Shown in pieces: positions 7,362-15,805 of a stretch of DNA of 64,000 nucleotides. Under the pieces are notes generated by a model. It searched no databases, had not been told where the DNA came from, and saw only the letters and a program-made list of their open reading frames with translations. Both the position numbers and the translations under genes were made by a program. Source of the DNA: Deltaproteobacteria bacterium (GTDB lineage: Bacteria; Desulfobacterota; Binatia; UBA1149; JAJCZL01); the NCBI GenBank assembly GCA_029262415.1, contig JAJCZL010000037.1, positions 17,459 through 81,458 of the forward strand. The letters run 5' to 3'. Positions within the stretch are counted from its first letter, which is position 1; every line of letters begins with the position of its first letter.

Positions 7362-8198
7362 ATGGCGTACGAGAATTATACCGCACTAAAAATCAACACC
7401 GACGGCGGCGTGGCCGATATCACCATCGACCATCCCCCGCTGAACCTCTTCGACGTTACGCTGATTACCGAGATGGACAGGCTCGGTCGCGAGCTCGAAC
7501 ACGACGACGAAGTCCGCGTCATCGTGTTCGAAAGCGCGAACCCGGACTTCTTTATTGCCCACGCCGACGTCAGCATGATTCAAGCGTTAACCGATAACGC
7601 TCAGCCGCGCCCGTCAGAACCCAACATGTTTCAGCAGATGTGCGACAGGTTCCGCCGTATGCCCAAGGTGAGCATCGCGAAGATCAGCGGGATAGCGCGC
7701 GGTGGCGGGAGCGAGTTTGTGCTCTCCCTCGACATGCGCTTTGGCGCGATCGGCAGGGCCGTACTGTCCCAACCCGAGGTCGCCCTCGGAATCATTCCGG
7801 GCGGCAGTGGAACACAACGCCTGCCGCGACTGATGGGGCGTGGGCGCGCACTGGAAGTGATTCTCGGCTGCAGCGATTTCGATGCCGAAGAAGCCGCACA
7901 ATACGGTTACATCAACCGTGCACTTGCCCCCGAGGAGATCGACAGTTTCGTATACGGGCTGGCAAGGCGCATCGCGCTGTTCCCCGCGCACGCACTGGCT
8001 GCAGCGAAGCGCGCAGCTGCAGCGGCCGAGCCCGATCCGGTCGCGGGCCTGATTGAAGAAGCGGCCGCTTTCAACGAGGCGGCGGCCCACCCCGAAGCAC
8101 GACGCCTCATGCAGAGCTTCCTCGACAACGGCGGACAAACCGTCGATGTCGAGCGCGGCGGCCTCGAAGACTTAGTGGCCAGGCTGAACCGCGATTGA
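7362..8198 (+). CDS. Enoyl-CoA hydratase/isomerase (crotonase) family protein
   Basis: A crotonase-fold enzyme of 278 residues. The first oxyanion-hole segment is FESANPDFFIAHADVSMI and the second is GIARGGGSEFVLSLDMRFG. The catalytic-side helix follows in PEVALGIIPGGSGTQRLPRL. Members act on acyl-CoA thioesters (hydration, isomerisation or hydrolysis) in lipid or aromatic breakdown. The usual second catalytic Glu seems replaced (the segment reads IPGGSG), so the exact reaction is open. Its stop codon overlaps the TTG start of the next gene, so they are coupled. Confidence 0.85.
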   Translation: MAYENYTALKINTDGGVADITIDHPPLNLFDVTLITEMDRLGRELEHDDEVRVIVFESANPDFFIAHADVSMIQALTDNAQPRPSEPNMFQQMCDRFRRMPKVSIAKISGIARGGGSEFVLSLDMRFGAIGRAVLSQPEVALGIIPGGSGTQRLPRLMGRGRALEVILGCSDFDAEEAAQYGYINRALAPEEIDSFVYGLARRIALFPAHALAAAKRAAAAAEPDPVAGLIEEAAAFNEAAAHPEARRLMQSFLDNGGQTVDVERGGLEDLVARLNRD

Positions 8199-8671
8199 AG
8201 CACGAGACCGACAGCGACGAGCTCTTGCGCGAGCTTCAGAGGCTACTCGACCGAAGCACCGCGACGGCCGGCCCTGCAGCATCGACATCGGTGGGCACAG
8301 CTGGACGGCAGATGTCGGCCGAACAATTGCTTGCGTTCTGGGAAACCGCCGGCGTGCTCGCGATGACGACGGTCGGCCGCAACGGAGCTCCCCACTCCGC
8401 CCCTGTCCACGCGCGTATTCGTGGCGCACATCTCTCCCTGGTCGTCTACGACAACACGCTGCGCCGACGCGACATCGAGCACAACCCCAAGACATCCTTC
8501 GTGACATGGGGACGAAACGGGGAAGCCGTCATCATATACGGGAATGCGACCGAAGTGCCGGACAGCCTGAGGCCGACGCGTGACTCACGCGAGGGCGAGA
8601 AGCGCAACGTCGTCGAGATCGACGTCAAGCTAACCCGTATCTACGCGATGCGTGGCCGCAACGAGGGCTGA
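8195..8671 (+). CDS. Pyridoxamine 5'-phosphate oxidase-like FMN/F420-binding protein
   Basis: A split-barrel flavin-binding fold of 158 residues: LAMTTVGRNGAPHSAPVHAR (strands 1-2), then NTLRRRDIEHNPKTSFVTWG and VIIYGNATEV. Small PPOX-class proteins use FMN, F420 or heme and have diverse redox roles. The first 45 residues are a variable, Ser/Thr-rich extension. The start is a TTG that overlaps the upstream stop codon (TTGA), which implies translational coupling to the crotonase gene. True PNPOx function in vitamin B6 synthesis is unlikely because the protein is short. Confidence 0.75.
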   Translation: MKHETDSDELLRELQRLLDRSTATAGPAASTSVGTAGRQMSAEQLLAFWETAGVLAMTTVGRNGAPHSAPVHARIRGAHLSLVVYDNTLRRRDIEHNPKTSFVTWGRNGEAVIIYGNATEVPDSLRPTRDSREGEKRNVVEIDVKLTRIYAMRGRNEG

Positions 8672-8720
8672 CCCGGAGCGGAGCCGTCCAAACCCAGCGC
8701 GACCACGCGAGAACTACCGG

Positions 8721-9626
8721 CTATTCGCCGTCTATGTCGCCGTCGTCGCTGTCAGCTTCGGCTGTTAACCCGGAACCACCCACCAGCGAGCCGTAGAGGT
8801 CACAGCGCCGATCCCTGAACAGACCGAACGAAGCACGGTTGCGGCGTATCTCGGCGAGGTCGAAACTCGCCATCGCGAAGCCGTGTTCGCCGTCGCCGAC
8901 TTGGTCAACGATTTCACCGCGGTGGTCGCAAACGAAGGAGTGTCCGTAGAACGTCTGACCGTTTTCATTACCGACGCGGTTCGCCGCCGCTAACGGTACG
9001 ACATTGGCAACCGCATGGCCCTGCATCACTCGCTGCCAGGCCTTCCTGGTATCGAGGTCGGGATCGTCGGGTTCGCTGCCGATGGCGGACGGATAGACGA
9101 GCACCTCGGCGCCCTGCAAGACCATCGCGCGCGCGGCTTCGGGGAACCACTGGTCCCAACAGATCCCCGCACCCACCACACCATGGCAGGTCTCCCATGC
9201 ACGAAACCCGGTATCGCCCGGACGAAAGTAAAACTTTTCTTCGTATCCAGGTCCGTCGGGAATGTGCGACTTTCGGTACACCCCCAGCACCGAACCGTCA
9301 CCGTCCACCATCGCTATGCTGTTGTAATAGGATTGCCCGTCTCGCTCAAAAAAAGAGACCGGTACGACTAGGCGACGCTGCGCACACAGCTGCTGAAATT
9401 TGCCGATGGTCGGGTGGTTTTTCAGCGGCTGCGCGAGATCGAAGAAGCGCTCGTCCTCGTGTTTGCAGAAGTAGCCTCCCTCAAACAGCTCAGGAACCAC
9501 CACGACGTTGGCACCGGCGTCGGCGGCCTCACTGACGAGGTACATCGTGCGGTCTACATTATCGCGAATATCTTCGGCGAACGCCGTTTGAACGACCGCA
9601 ACGTTGACCTTTCGTATTTCACTCAT
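8721..9626 (-). CDS. aguB: N-carbamoylputrescine amidase
   Basis: A carbon-nitrogen hydrolase (nitrilase superfamily) with the Glu-Lys-Cys triad in ELFEGGYF, YRKSHIPDGPGYEEKFYF and GAGICWDQWFPEAAR. The last two segments are characteristic of N-carbamoylputrescine amidase, which releases putrescine, CO2 and ammonia. The length (301 residues) is normal, apart from a short acidic C-terminal tail. It directly follows the agmatine deiminase gene with a four-base overlap (9623-9626), which supports the assignment to the arginine/agmatine route to putrescine. Confidence 0.92.
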   Translation of the reverse strand: MSEIRKVNVAVVQTAFAEDIRDNVDRTMYLVSEAADAGANVVVVPELFEGGYFCKHEDERFFDLAQPLKNHPTIGKFQQLCAQRRLVVPVSFFERDGQSYYNSIAMVDGDGSVLGVYRKSHIPDGPGYEEKFYFRPGDTGFRAWETCHGVVGAGICWDQWFPEAARAMVLQGAEVLVYPSAIGSEPDDPDLDTRKAWQRVMQGHAVANVVPLAAANRVGNENGQTFYGHSFVCDHRGEIVDQVGDGEHGFAMASFDLAEIRRNRASFGLFRDRRCDLYGSLVGGSGLTAEADSDDGDIDGE

Positions 9627-10642
9627 GGCTTCGGCTGTTGCTGTGTAATGCAGTGGAATGCACCACCACCGGTCAGAATCGCCCGTGCCGGAACCCCAAC
9701 CGTCGGGCGACCGGGGAAACAGGCCTGAACAACATCAACAGCCTCGTAATCGTAGCGTGTCCCATACACTGGAACCACCACCGAGCCGTTGGCGACATAG
9801 AAGTTCGCATAGCTTGCAGGCATCGGGTTTCCGGCCGAATCCGCGACCAGTCCCGGTGAAGGAAGTTCAACCACTTCGAGCCGATGCCCATCGCAATCGC
9901 GCGCGCGGCGCAGGTCTTCGGCGACGGCGGTCAATACCGCGCGGTTGGGATCGGCGGCATCACGCGCGGTCATGCACACGACCCTGCCCGGAGCGGTGAA
10001 GCGGGCCAGTGTGTCAACGTGACCATCGGTGTGATCGTTTGCAAGACCCCTGTCCAACCATACCACCGTGCGTGCCCCCAGGGACGCCGCAAGCGCTCGT
10101 TCGATATCGTGCTCGGAAACACCCGGGTTGCGGTTCGCGTTAAGCGCGCACTGACGGGTCGTCAAGAACGTGCCCTGCCCGTCGGTATCTAGAGCGCCAC
10201 CCTCGAGCACTATCCCGGCCCGGTGCGACGACGTCCGAGCGAGCTTTGCCACCCGCCCGGCGACTTCGCGATCCTCGGGGAACACGTACTTACCGCCCCA
10301 ACCGTTGAAATCGAACACCACCGCCGCCAGCCCGCCGTCGCCGAGCCTCACGAACACGGGCCCGGTGTCTCGGAGCCAGATGTCGCCGAACGATCCACGG
10401 TAGAAGCTGATCTCGGCGCCCGCAAGCGCGGCAGACGCCTCGGCTTCACCGCGCTCGTCGCGCACCAGACAGGCAACGCGCTCGCCGGAGATCGCCGCGC
10501 ACATCGCGGCGAATTCACCGCGGGCGGCGGCAAGATCTTCGCCCCACAGATCGGCGTGGCTCGGCCAAGCCGTCCATACCGCCTCGTGAGGCTCCCACTC
10601 CGCAGGCGTGCGGACTCCGGGTCGGTTACGCTGCTGCGTCAT
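9623..10642 (-). CDS. aguA: Agmatine deiminase
   Basis: A peptidyl-arginine-deiminase-type fold of 339 residues that converts agmatine to N-carbamoylputrescine and ammonia. Family hallmarks are PAEWEPHEAVWTAWP at the N-terminus, WLRDTGPVFV, FDFNGWGGKY, NDHTDGHVDTLARF and the catalytic Cys in GGGAFHCITQQQP. I chose the ATG at 10642 because the longer frame to 10762 adds an Arg/Cys-rich stretch unlike the family. It is first of a two-gene operon with aguB. Confidence 0.93.
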   Translation of the reverse strand: MTQQRNRPGVRTPAEWEPHEAVWTAWPSHADLWGEDLAAARGEFAAMCAAISGERVACLVRDERGEAEASAALAGAEISFYRGSFGDIWLRDTGPVFVRLGDGGLAAVVFDFNGWGGKYVFPEDREVAGRVAKLARTSSHRAGIVLEGGALDTDGQGTFLTTRQCALNANRNPGVSEHDIERALAASLGARTVVWLDRGLANDHTDGHVDTLARFTAPGRVVCMTARDAADPNRAVLTAVAEDLRRARDCDGHRLEVVELPSPGLVADSAGNPMPASYANFYVANGSVVVPVYGTRYDYEAVDVVQACFPGRPTVGVPARAILTGGGAFHCITQQQPKP

Positions 10643-10746
10643 GGTAGTCCGCCAACAATGCGGCAAGCCGCAGCTTTGGACAAGTCGGCATCCTTGTACA
10701 CGACGGCTGGCAACTATCCACGAACCGTGGCATCTTTCCGGCCTGT

Positions 10747-11097
10747 ATGGAAAGACCACCAACGAGCATTATCGCCCGCTTCCTTTCGATCGCGCTGGTT
10801 GCAGCGGCCCTCGGCGCTGCCCATGCCTATACTCCGCAGGACAGCACCGAGATCGGCGCCCTTTACGTGATGACTGTCGAGGGTATGACCTGTGCCGTCA
10901 GCTGCGCTCCCACGGTGCAAAAAGCGCTGTCGGCAATTCCCGGAGTCCGTAGCGCCGTGGTCGACTTCAACCGCACCCAAGCGGTCGTGCGGATGAAACA
11001 GGGACAAGCTTTGACCGCCGAGGAATGTGACGCCTCATTCAACAACGCGGGTTACTTCGTCAGCGATTTCCGGCTCAAGGGTTCGGACCCAAGCTGA
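10747..11097 (+). CDS. Secreted heavy-metal-associated (HMA) domain protein
   Basis: A signal peptide (LSIALVAAALGAAHA) is followed by a single ferredoxin-like HMA domain: LYVMTVEGMTCAVSCAPTVQ, with a GV-x-S-x-V-V-DF-x-x-x-x-A-V-V core. The metal motif is Cys-x-x-x-Cys (CAVSC) instead of the classical CxxC, a variant known from extracytoplasmic HMA proteins. It probably binds Cu(I), Hg(II) or a similar soft metal in the periplasm. Its 3' end overlaps the convergent ampG-like gene by 46 bases. Confidence 0.8.
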   Translation: MERPPTSIIARFLSIALVAAALGAAHAYTPQDSTEIGALYVMTVEGMTCAVSCAPTVQKALSAIPGVRSAVVDFNRTQAVVRMKQGQALTAEECDASFNNAGYFVSDFRLKGSDPS

Positions 11098-12431
11098 CCC
11101 TCGCGCCGGCGCCGTCCCATCCAAGCAAGCAACGCCAGGCCCGGCAACGCTGCGACCGTGGTGATCACGAAGAACGTTACCCAATCGTAGTTCTCAGCGA
11201 GCCAGCCTCCCGAAGTCGCTAGCCACGTGCGCGCAACCGCCATAAACGACGTGAGCAGCGCGTACTGCGTCGCGGTGTAGCTGACGTTGCACAGGCTCGA
11301 CAGGTAGGCGACAAACGCCGCCGTCCCCATCCCGCTCGCGAAGTTCTCAAAGCCGATGGTTACCGCAAGCATCGCGGTGCTATGACCGACCATCGCCTGA
11401 ACCGCAAACATGAGGTTCGAAAGCATCTGCAAGATTCCGCAGATCCACAGCGACCGGCTCAGCCCAACCGCGTTCATGAGCCCGCCGCCGGCCCCGGCAC
11501 CGACCAGTGTGGCCGCCAATCCAAAGCTCTTCACCACCGTCGCGATCTCGGTCTTGGTAAACCCGACCTCGAGCAAAAAGGGATTGGTCATCACGCCGGC
11601 AAGCGTGTCGCCGAATTTGTAGAGCATCACGAAAAGCAGGATCGTCGCCCATCCCTTACGCTGCATAAAGTCGGCAAACGGACACACCACCGAGCCGTAC
11701 AGCCACGCGGCGGCGCGACCAAAGGCCCCGGAGAACGCCGGACGCGCGGCCAAGAACTCCTCGGCCCTGGCCTCCAGCGCGCGTGACTCCGCCGACGCAA
11801 CGACTTCGGGTTCACGACCGAAAAGTGTCGCGAGCATACCTACCCCGACCAACGCGGCCATGAATGCGTAGACTTCGAACCATCCCCAGAACTCGGCCAG
11901 GTACAGAGCGCCGGCGCCGGACACGAGCATTCCGACGCGGTAGCCGAAGACGACTGCCGCCGCGCCCGCTGCTTGCCGGCGCTCTTCGAGAAGCTCGACG
12001 CGGTAGGAGTCGATGACGATATCTTGGCTCGCAGAGCAAAACGCCACGATGACTGCGCATAGCGCAGTCATCCATGCATTCTGCGCGGGGCTGGTCATCC
12101 CGAGCCCGACCAGGCTCGCGGCAAGAGCGGCCTGTGTCGCCAGCATCCAGCCGCGCCGCCGGCCCAGCAGCCTTCCCAGCACTGGAAATTGCAGACGGTC
12201 AATCAACGGAGCCCAAAGAAACTTCAGCGAGTAGGGCGTAGCGACTGAGGCGAACAAACCGATGCTGGTCTTGCTGATCCCGGATTCCGCCAGCCAAAAG
12301 GTAAGCGTCGAGAACGTCAACGCCAGCGGTAAACCACTGGAGAATCCGAGCACACCGATACCGAGGATGCGCGGGTCACGATAGACCGAAAGGCCTGCCC
12401 GAAGGCCCGACCAGCGGCCGACCGCTACCAC
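11052..12431 (-). CDS. ampG: AmpG-like MFS permease
   Basis: A 12-helix major facilitator of 459 residues. The N-terminal [20 protein letters not shown] and the following [20 protein letters not shown] are typical of AmpG muropeptide permeases, as are the R-LLGRRRGW loop and the [17 protein letters not shown] segment. AmpG imports GlcNAc-anhydroMurNAc peptides for cell-wall recycling. Here it is not next to other recycling genes, so the substrate is by homology only. Its start overlaps the Nudix gene end by seven bases. Confidence 0.85.
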   Translation of the reverse strand: MVAVGRWSGLRAGLSVYRDPRILGIGVLGFSSGLPLALTFSTLTFWLAESGISKTSIGLFASVATPYSLKFLWAPLIDRLQFPVLGRLLGRRRGWMLATQAALAASLVGLGMTSPAQNAWMTALCAVIVAFCSASQDIVIDSYRVELLEERRQAAGAAAVVFGYRVGMLVSGAGALYLAEFWGWFEVYAFMAALVGVGMLATLFGREPEVVASAESRALEARAEEFLAARPAFSGAFGRAAAWLYGSVVCPFADFMQRKGWATILLFVMLYKFGDTLAGVMTNPFLLEVGFTKTEIATVVKSFGLAATLVGAGAGGGLMNAVGLSRSLWICGILQMLSNLMFAVQAMVGHSTAMLAVTIGFENFASGMGTAAFVAYLSSLCNVSYTATQYALLTSFMAVARTWLATSGGWLAENYDWVTFFVITTVAALPGLALLAWMGRRRREGQLGSEPLSRKSLTK

Positions 12432-12964
12432 GCACCAGTCTCGCCCGGCGGGGCCGCACGTGTGAGCAATATCTCGTCTGACAACGAAGCCCGGTAATCG
12501 TTCAGGGCCCAGCGCACACTCGGAAACGCGATCTCATCCCAAGGAATGTCGTCCCAAACAAACAAACCGACCGCCTCGCTCTCCGGCCCAGCCTCGACGT
12601 CGGGAGTAATCAGCCGCGCCCTAAATATCATGTGCACCTGCGAGGCATGTGTTACGTCATAGGCACCGAGCAGCCCGTCAAACTCAAAACGTGCGCGCGC
12701 CTCCTCCCAGGCCTCGCGGGCCGCGCCCTGCTCCATGCTCTCGCCAACCTCCATAAAGCCCGCCGGAAGCGTCCAGAATCCTTTACGTGGACCGATTGCC
12801 CGTTTGCATAGCAAGATGCGACCCTCCCAAGCCGCAACGACACCGACGATCATGCGCGGGTTGTGGTAGTCGATGAACCCGCATTGACCACAGACCGAGC
12901 GCTCGCGTTCGTCGCCTTCGGGAACCATGGAGGTGAAGTGCTTCTTGTTACCGGATCCGGCCAT
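12425..12964 (-). CDS. Nudix hydrolase with zinc-ribbon-type N-terminus
   Basis: The Nudix box [20 protein letters not shown] (GX5EX7REUXEE) lies near residue 80. The N-terminus has a [14 protein letters not shown] motif similar to the zinc-binding leader of NudC-like and ADP-ribose pyrophosphatase-like proteins. It hydrolyses a nucleoside diphosphate derivative, substrate unknown. I chose the ATG at 12964 (179 residues); the frame extends 18 codons further upstream. Overlaps the following permease gene by seven bases, so both are probably cotranscribed. Confidence 0.85.
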   Translation of the reverse strand: MAGSGNKKHFTSMVPEGDERERSVCGQCGFIDYHNPRMIVGVVAAWEGRILLCKRAIGPRKGFWTLPAGFMEVGESMEQGAAREAWEEARARFEFDGLLGAYDVTHASQVHMIFRARLITPDVEAGPESEAVGLFVWDDIPWDEIAFPSVRWALNDYRASLSDEILLTRAAPPGETGAW

Positions 12965-13104
12965 TGAACCAGTGTGCCGTTGGTCGCGACGGGCCACAAC
13001 TCGCGCACACCGGCTCAACGGCGCCGGACCACTGGACCCATTACGACCAAGTAGCGAGCCGGCGCGCGAGACACTGACACTCGCCGCTGCTAGCTTGCAG
13101 AGCT

Positions 13105-13446
13105 ATGGCAGTCCTCAAAGTAGCCAAGTGCGACGCGCTCGGCGTCGGCGAAACAGTGAAATTCGAATTCACTCAAGACGGTGCAAGACGCGAAGGATTC
13201 GTGATCCGTCATGCATCTGGCATATCGGCGTACCGCAACGAGTGTAGACACATTCCTATGACAATGGACTGGGTCGAGAACCGCTTTCTCTCGCGCGATG
13301 GTTGCTACATCCAATGCTCAACGCACGGAGCGCTCTTCGAGATCGACACCGGCCTGTGCGTAGCGGGCCCACCAGAAGGTAAAACCCTGCGGTCTTTGGA
13401 TGTTCGCGAGGAAAACGGCGAGATTCTCGTTACCGTTGAGCGCTGA
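13105..13446 (+). CDS. Rieske-type [2Fe-2S] protein
   Basis: A small (113 residues) stand-alone Rieske ferredoxin-like protein. The two cluster-binding motifs are C-R-H in NECRHIPMTMDW and C-S-T-H in GCYIQCSTHGALF, spaced as in Rieske domains, and the C-terminus shows the usual GLCVAGPPEGKTLRSLDV strand. It could be an electron-transfer partner of an oxygenase, but no oxygenase gene is adjacent. Convergent with the next gene, overlapping by 17 bases. Confidence 0.88.
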   Translation: MAVLKVAKCDALGVGETVKFEFTQDGARREGFVIRHASGISAYRNECRHIPMTMDWVENRFLSRDGCYIQCSTHGALFEIDTGLCVAGPPEGKTLRSLDVREENGEILVTVER

Positions 13447-15622
13447 ACCCGCGTCCACGCAGCCACGCGGTCAGACGCGAATGCTCCAAGTAGGTGAGTT
13501 CGCGCTGCAAAGGCCCGATATCGCTTTGCTCACCCGGGTCGCGCTGGAGATCAAAGATCGAGAGCGTTCCAGGGCCTGCCGAGTAAACGGTCTTCCAATT
13601 GCGATCGCGAAACCCGAACTCGTAGGGCGGATACGGCGAGAAGAAAAAGACAAAACTCTCCAGTGTTCGCTCAAATACGCTCCGTCCCGTCCACAACGAT
13701 GAGCCGGGCACCCCGAGCAGCTGGGTGATCGTTGGCGGGAGATCCGACAACGACGCGATCCCTTCGATTTGCGATCCACCCAAGGCTACAGGGTTGAACA
13801 ACGCCAGCGGGACTCGGATGTATCGTTCTTGGAGGCCAACTCCAGTATCGGCTGTCACGTGCGCTGTCCCGATGACGGCAACAATCGTAGTCTCGGCCAG
13901 ACCGTTGCGTTCAAGAGCCTCTAAGATCTTTACGACGGCTGCTTCGGCACCACGCGCGTCCGGACTTCCCAGCGCAATAGTGTGATCGTGAGAGTCCGCG
14001 TCCAGACCGAACACCACCACGCCCAAGAACGGCGGCCGTCGGTTTTCACGCGAAGCCGCTAATTCCGCCTCGATTTGCGACAAGACGCACCCACCCCAAG
14101 AAGAATCCGGCTCTGCGCAACCTGCTCGTGCTTGCAGATCGTTTTTCAGTCCGTGAGCCCGCAGGAAGCGCGTCACAACGTCGTCCGGCGATGCGAACAC
14201 CGCGCCGGTCACCGATCCTCTGATCAACCAGGTATCGTAGCCGTGCGCGGAGAGCAGCGCAGGAAGTGATGTCACTCCGTCTCGCGGCCTAGATGTAAAC
14301 GGAGACGCGTAAGCTAGCGGCGGTTCATGCCCGGTGATGATCGCATACAGCGACTTATCTGCCGACGGCGCGGGTGCGTAGATGTCAGACACCGTCACAG
14401 AGCCGCGGCGGAAGCGCGACAACCGCGACTCGGTTTGCTCCTGCGTCGTCGCGGCCATCGCCACTTCGAAGAATGCCGGAGGGAGACCCTGGACAACAAC
14501 AACCAGCGCATTGCGGATTCTCGACTCATGATCGACCGCGCCAGCATCTTGATTTCCAATGCTCGCATCAACACCGACATGCGCCCGCGTGATGCTCTCG
14601 TATTCCTCGCTCGCCCACGTCGGCGGCACGGCATCCAAGAGGTCGGCGTAAGCAAGCGCTCCACCGGAAGCTCGCAGCGTATGCATCCACGGATTTTCGA
14701 GTGCTGAGGCGCGGACATCGACGTCCTCGACCAGGACACCCGAGACCTGGAGATATCCCGCCACCAAAGCGCACAAGGACACTGTCACCCACACCCGCCA
14801 ACCCTCGCTGTGAAAAGCTCGCACCAACCGCCGTGTGCCTTCGAGGAGCAGAACAAATGCCGACAAGAACGCTGCAAGTGAAGCTGCGCTGTGCACCGAG
14901 GCGAGACCGGCCACGGTCGGGCCGACGCTTGGCGCCCCTAACCCCCGCGCGGCACGCACCCACTGCGCGGACCACGGCGCATCGGTGTGTTCGACACTCA
15001 ATAGGTTGAGATAGGCGTGCAGGACCAGGCCAAGACACACTCCCCGAAAACACCAGATCATTGCGCGTCTTAGCGCCGGTAATGCCGCGAACGTGCCACC
15101 GATGCCCGCCGCAAGAAGCGACAATACCGCTATCAACGCGACGTCCTGGTTAGCGAGCAGAAGAGAGCCCGGCCAGCCGGGCGAGCCCTGAGGAAGCTCG
15201 AGTAGCAAGGACGCGCGGATCAAGACGCTCAACACACAGGCGGTAAAACCGGCACAGACCGCCTCTACCACCGCGCTCTCCGGCCACGCATTGACCAGCC
15301 CCCCCGCCCGATTGGCAAGCAGCGTCGCAAACGAGAAGACCAGGCCGGCGACCAGTACACCCCACGCCGCCGGGGCGCGAATCAGCATGCGCATCGCGCG
15401 CGGCGGGCTCTCGGCCAGGCTGAGCAGCGGTGGAGTCTCGGCGGTCGGCGGTCGGTACGCCTCGGCCGGCGCGTAGGGGATGATGCGGCTGGACACGTCC
15501 AGGTCGCGAGCACTCGTTCCGCCGCCCCTCGCCAACGCAGGCGTAGCGGCAGCCGAAGATACAATCCACGCGCACAGCAACAGCGCGAAGACCCGCAGAA
15601 TATGTTTAGGCCCCCCCGACAT
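13430..15622 (-). CDS. Membrane-anchored sulfatase/phosphoglycerol transferase-fold protein
   Basis: A 730-residue protein. A signal peptide ends near TPALA (residue 31), five to seven hydrophobic segments span roughly residues 80-300, and from about 365 on there is an extracytoplasmic alkaline-phosphatase-superfamily domain (ALVVVVQGLPP, PSADKSLYAIITG, LPALLSAHGYDTWLI, FLGVVVFGLDADSHD, SLSDLPPTITQLLGVPG). The order resembles LTA-synthase/EptA-like transferases. The sulfatase C/S-x-P-x-R signature is absent, and the usual SDHG metal site reads GTAH, so activity may differ or be lost. The substrate is unknown. Confidence 0.75.
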   Translation of the reverse strand: MSGGPKHILRVFALLLCAWIVSSAAATPALARGGGTSARDLDVSSRIIPYAPAEAYRPPTAETPPLLSLAESPPRAMRMLIRAPAAWGVLVAGLVFSFATLLANRAGGLVNAWPESAVVEAVCAGFTACVLSVLIRASLLLELPQGSPGWPGSLLLANQDVALIAVLSLLAAGIGGTFAALPALRRAMIWCFRGVCLGLVLHAYLNLLSVEHTDAPWSAQWVRAARGLGAPSVGPTVAGLASVHSAASLAAFLSAFVLLLEGTRRLVRAFHSEGWRVWVTVSLCALVAGYLQVSGVLVEDVDVRASALENPWMHTLRASGGALAYADLLDAVPPTWASEEYESITRAHVGVDASIGNQDAGAVDHESRIRNALVVVVQGLPPAFFEVAMAATTQEQTESRLSRFRRGSVTVSDIYAPAPSADKSLYAIITGHEPPLAYASPFTSRPRDGVTSLPALLSAHGYDTWLIRGSVTGAVFASPDDVVTRFLRAHGLKNDLQARAGCAEPDSSWGGCVLSQIEAELAASRENRRPPFLGVVVFGLDADSHDHTIALGSPDARGAEAAVVKILEALERNGLAETTIVAVIGTAHVTADTGVGLQERYIRVPLALFNPVALGGSQIEGIASLSDLPPTITQLLGVPGSSLWTGRSVFERTLESFVFFFSPYPPYEFGFRDRNWKTVYSAGPGTLSIFDLQRDPGEQSDIGPLQRELTYLEHSRLTAWLRGRGFSAQR

Positions 15623-15718
15623 AGCGACTTTCCAGCCTAGCGGGACAAACGGATGAATCCATCGCCGGAGCCTCCGGCGGGCTCCGGCGGGCTACCTTTC
15701 GCGAGCTGAAACCGCGCT

Positions 15719-15736
15719 ACATTCCGCGCGGAATGT
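15719..15736. repeat. Solo copy of the ACATTCCGCGCGGAATGT palindrome
   Basis: This is an exact copy of the 18-base core found next to the HNH gene at 1454-1471. Here it lies in the 183-base gap between two minus-strand genes, with a half-site (CGCGGAATGTG) 140 bases away at 15876-15886 inside the 3' end of the metalloprotease gene. No HNH gene is present at this locus. Confidence 0.7.
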
Positions 15737-15805
15737 GGATAACTCGGCGCAAAGTACACCGGCGGCACGATGATCGGTCCGCTCAGTCACTTGTGTAGAG
15801 CTTCC

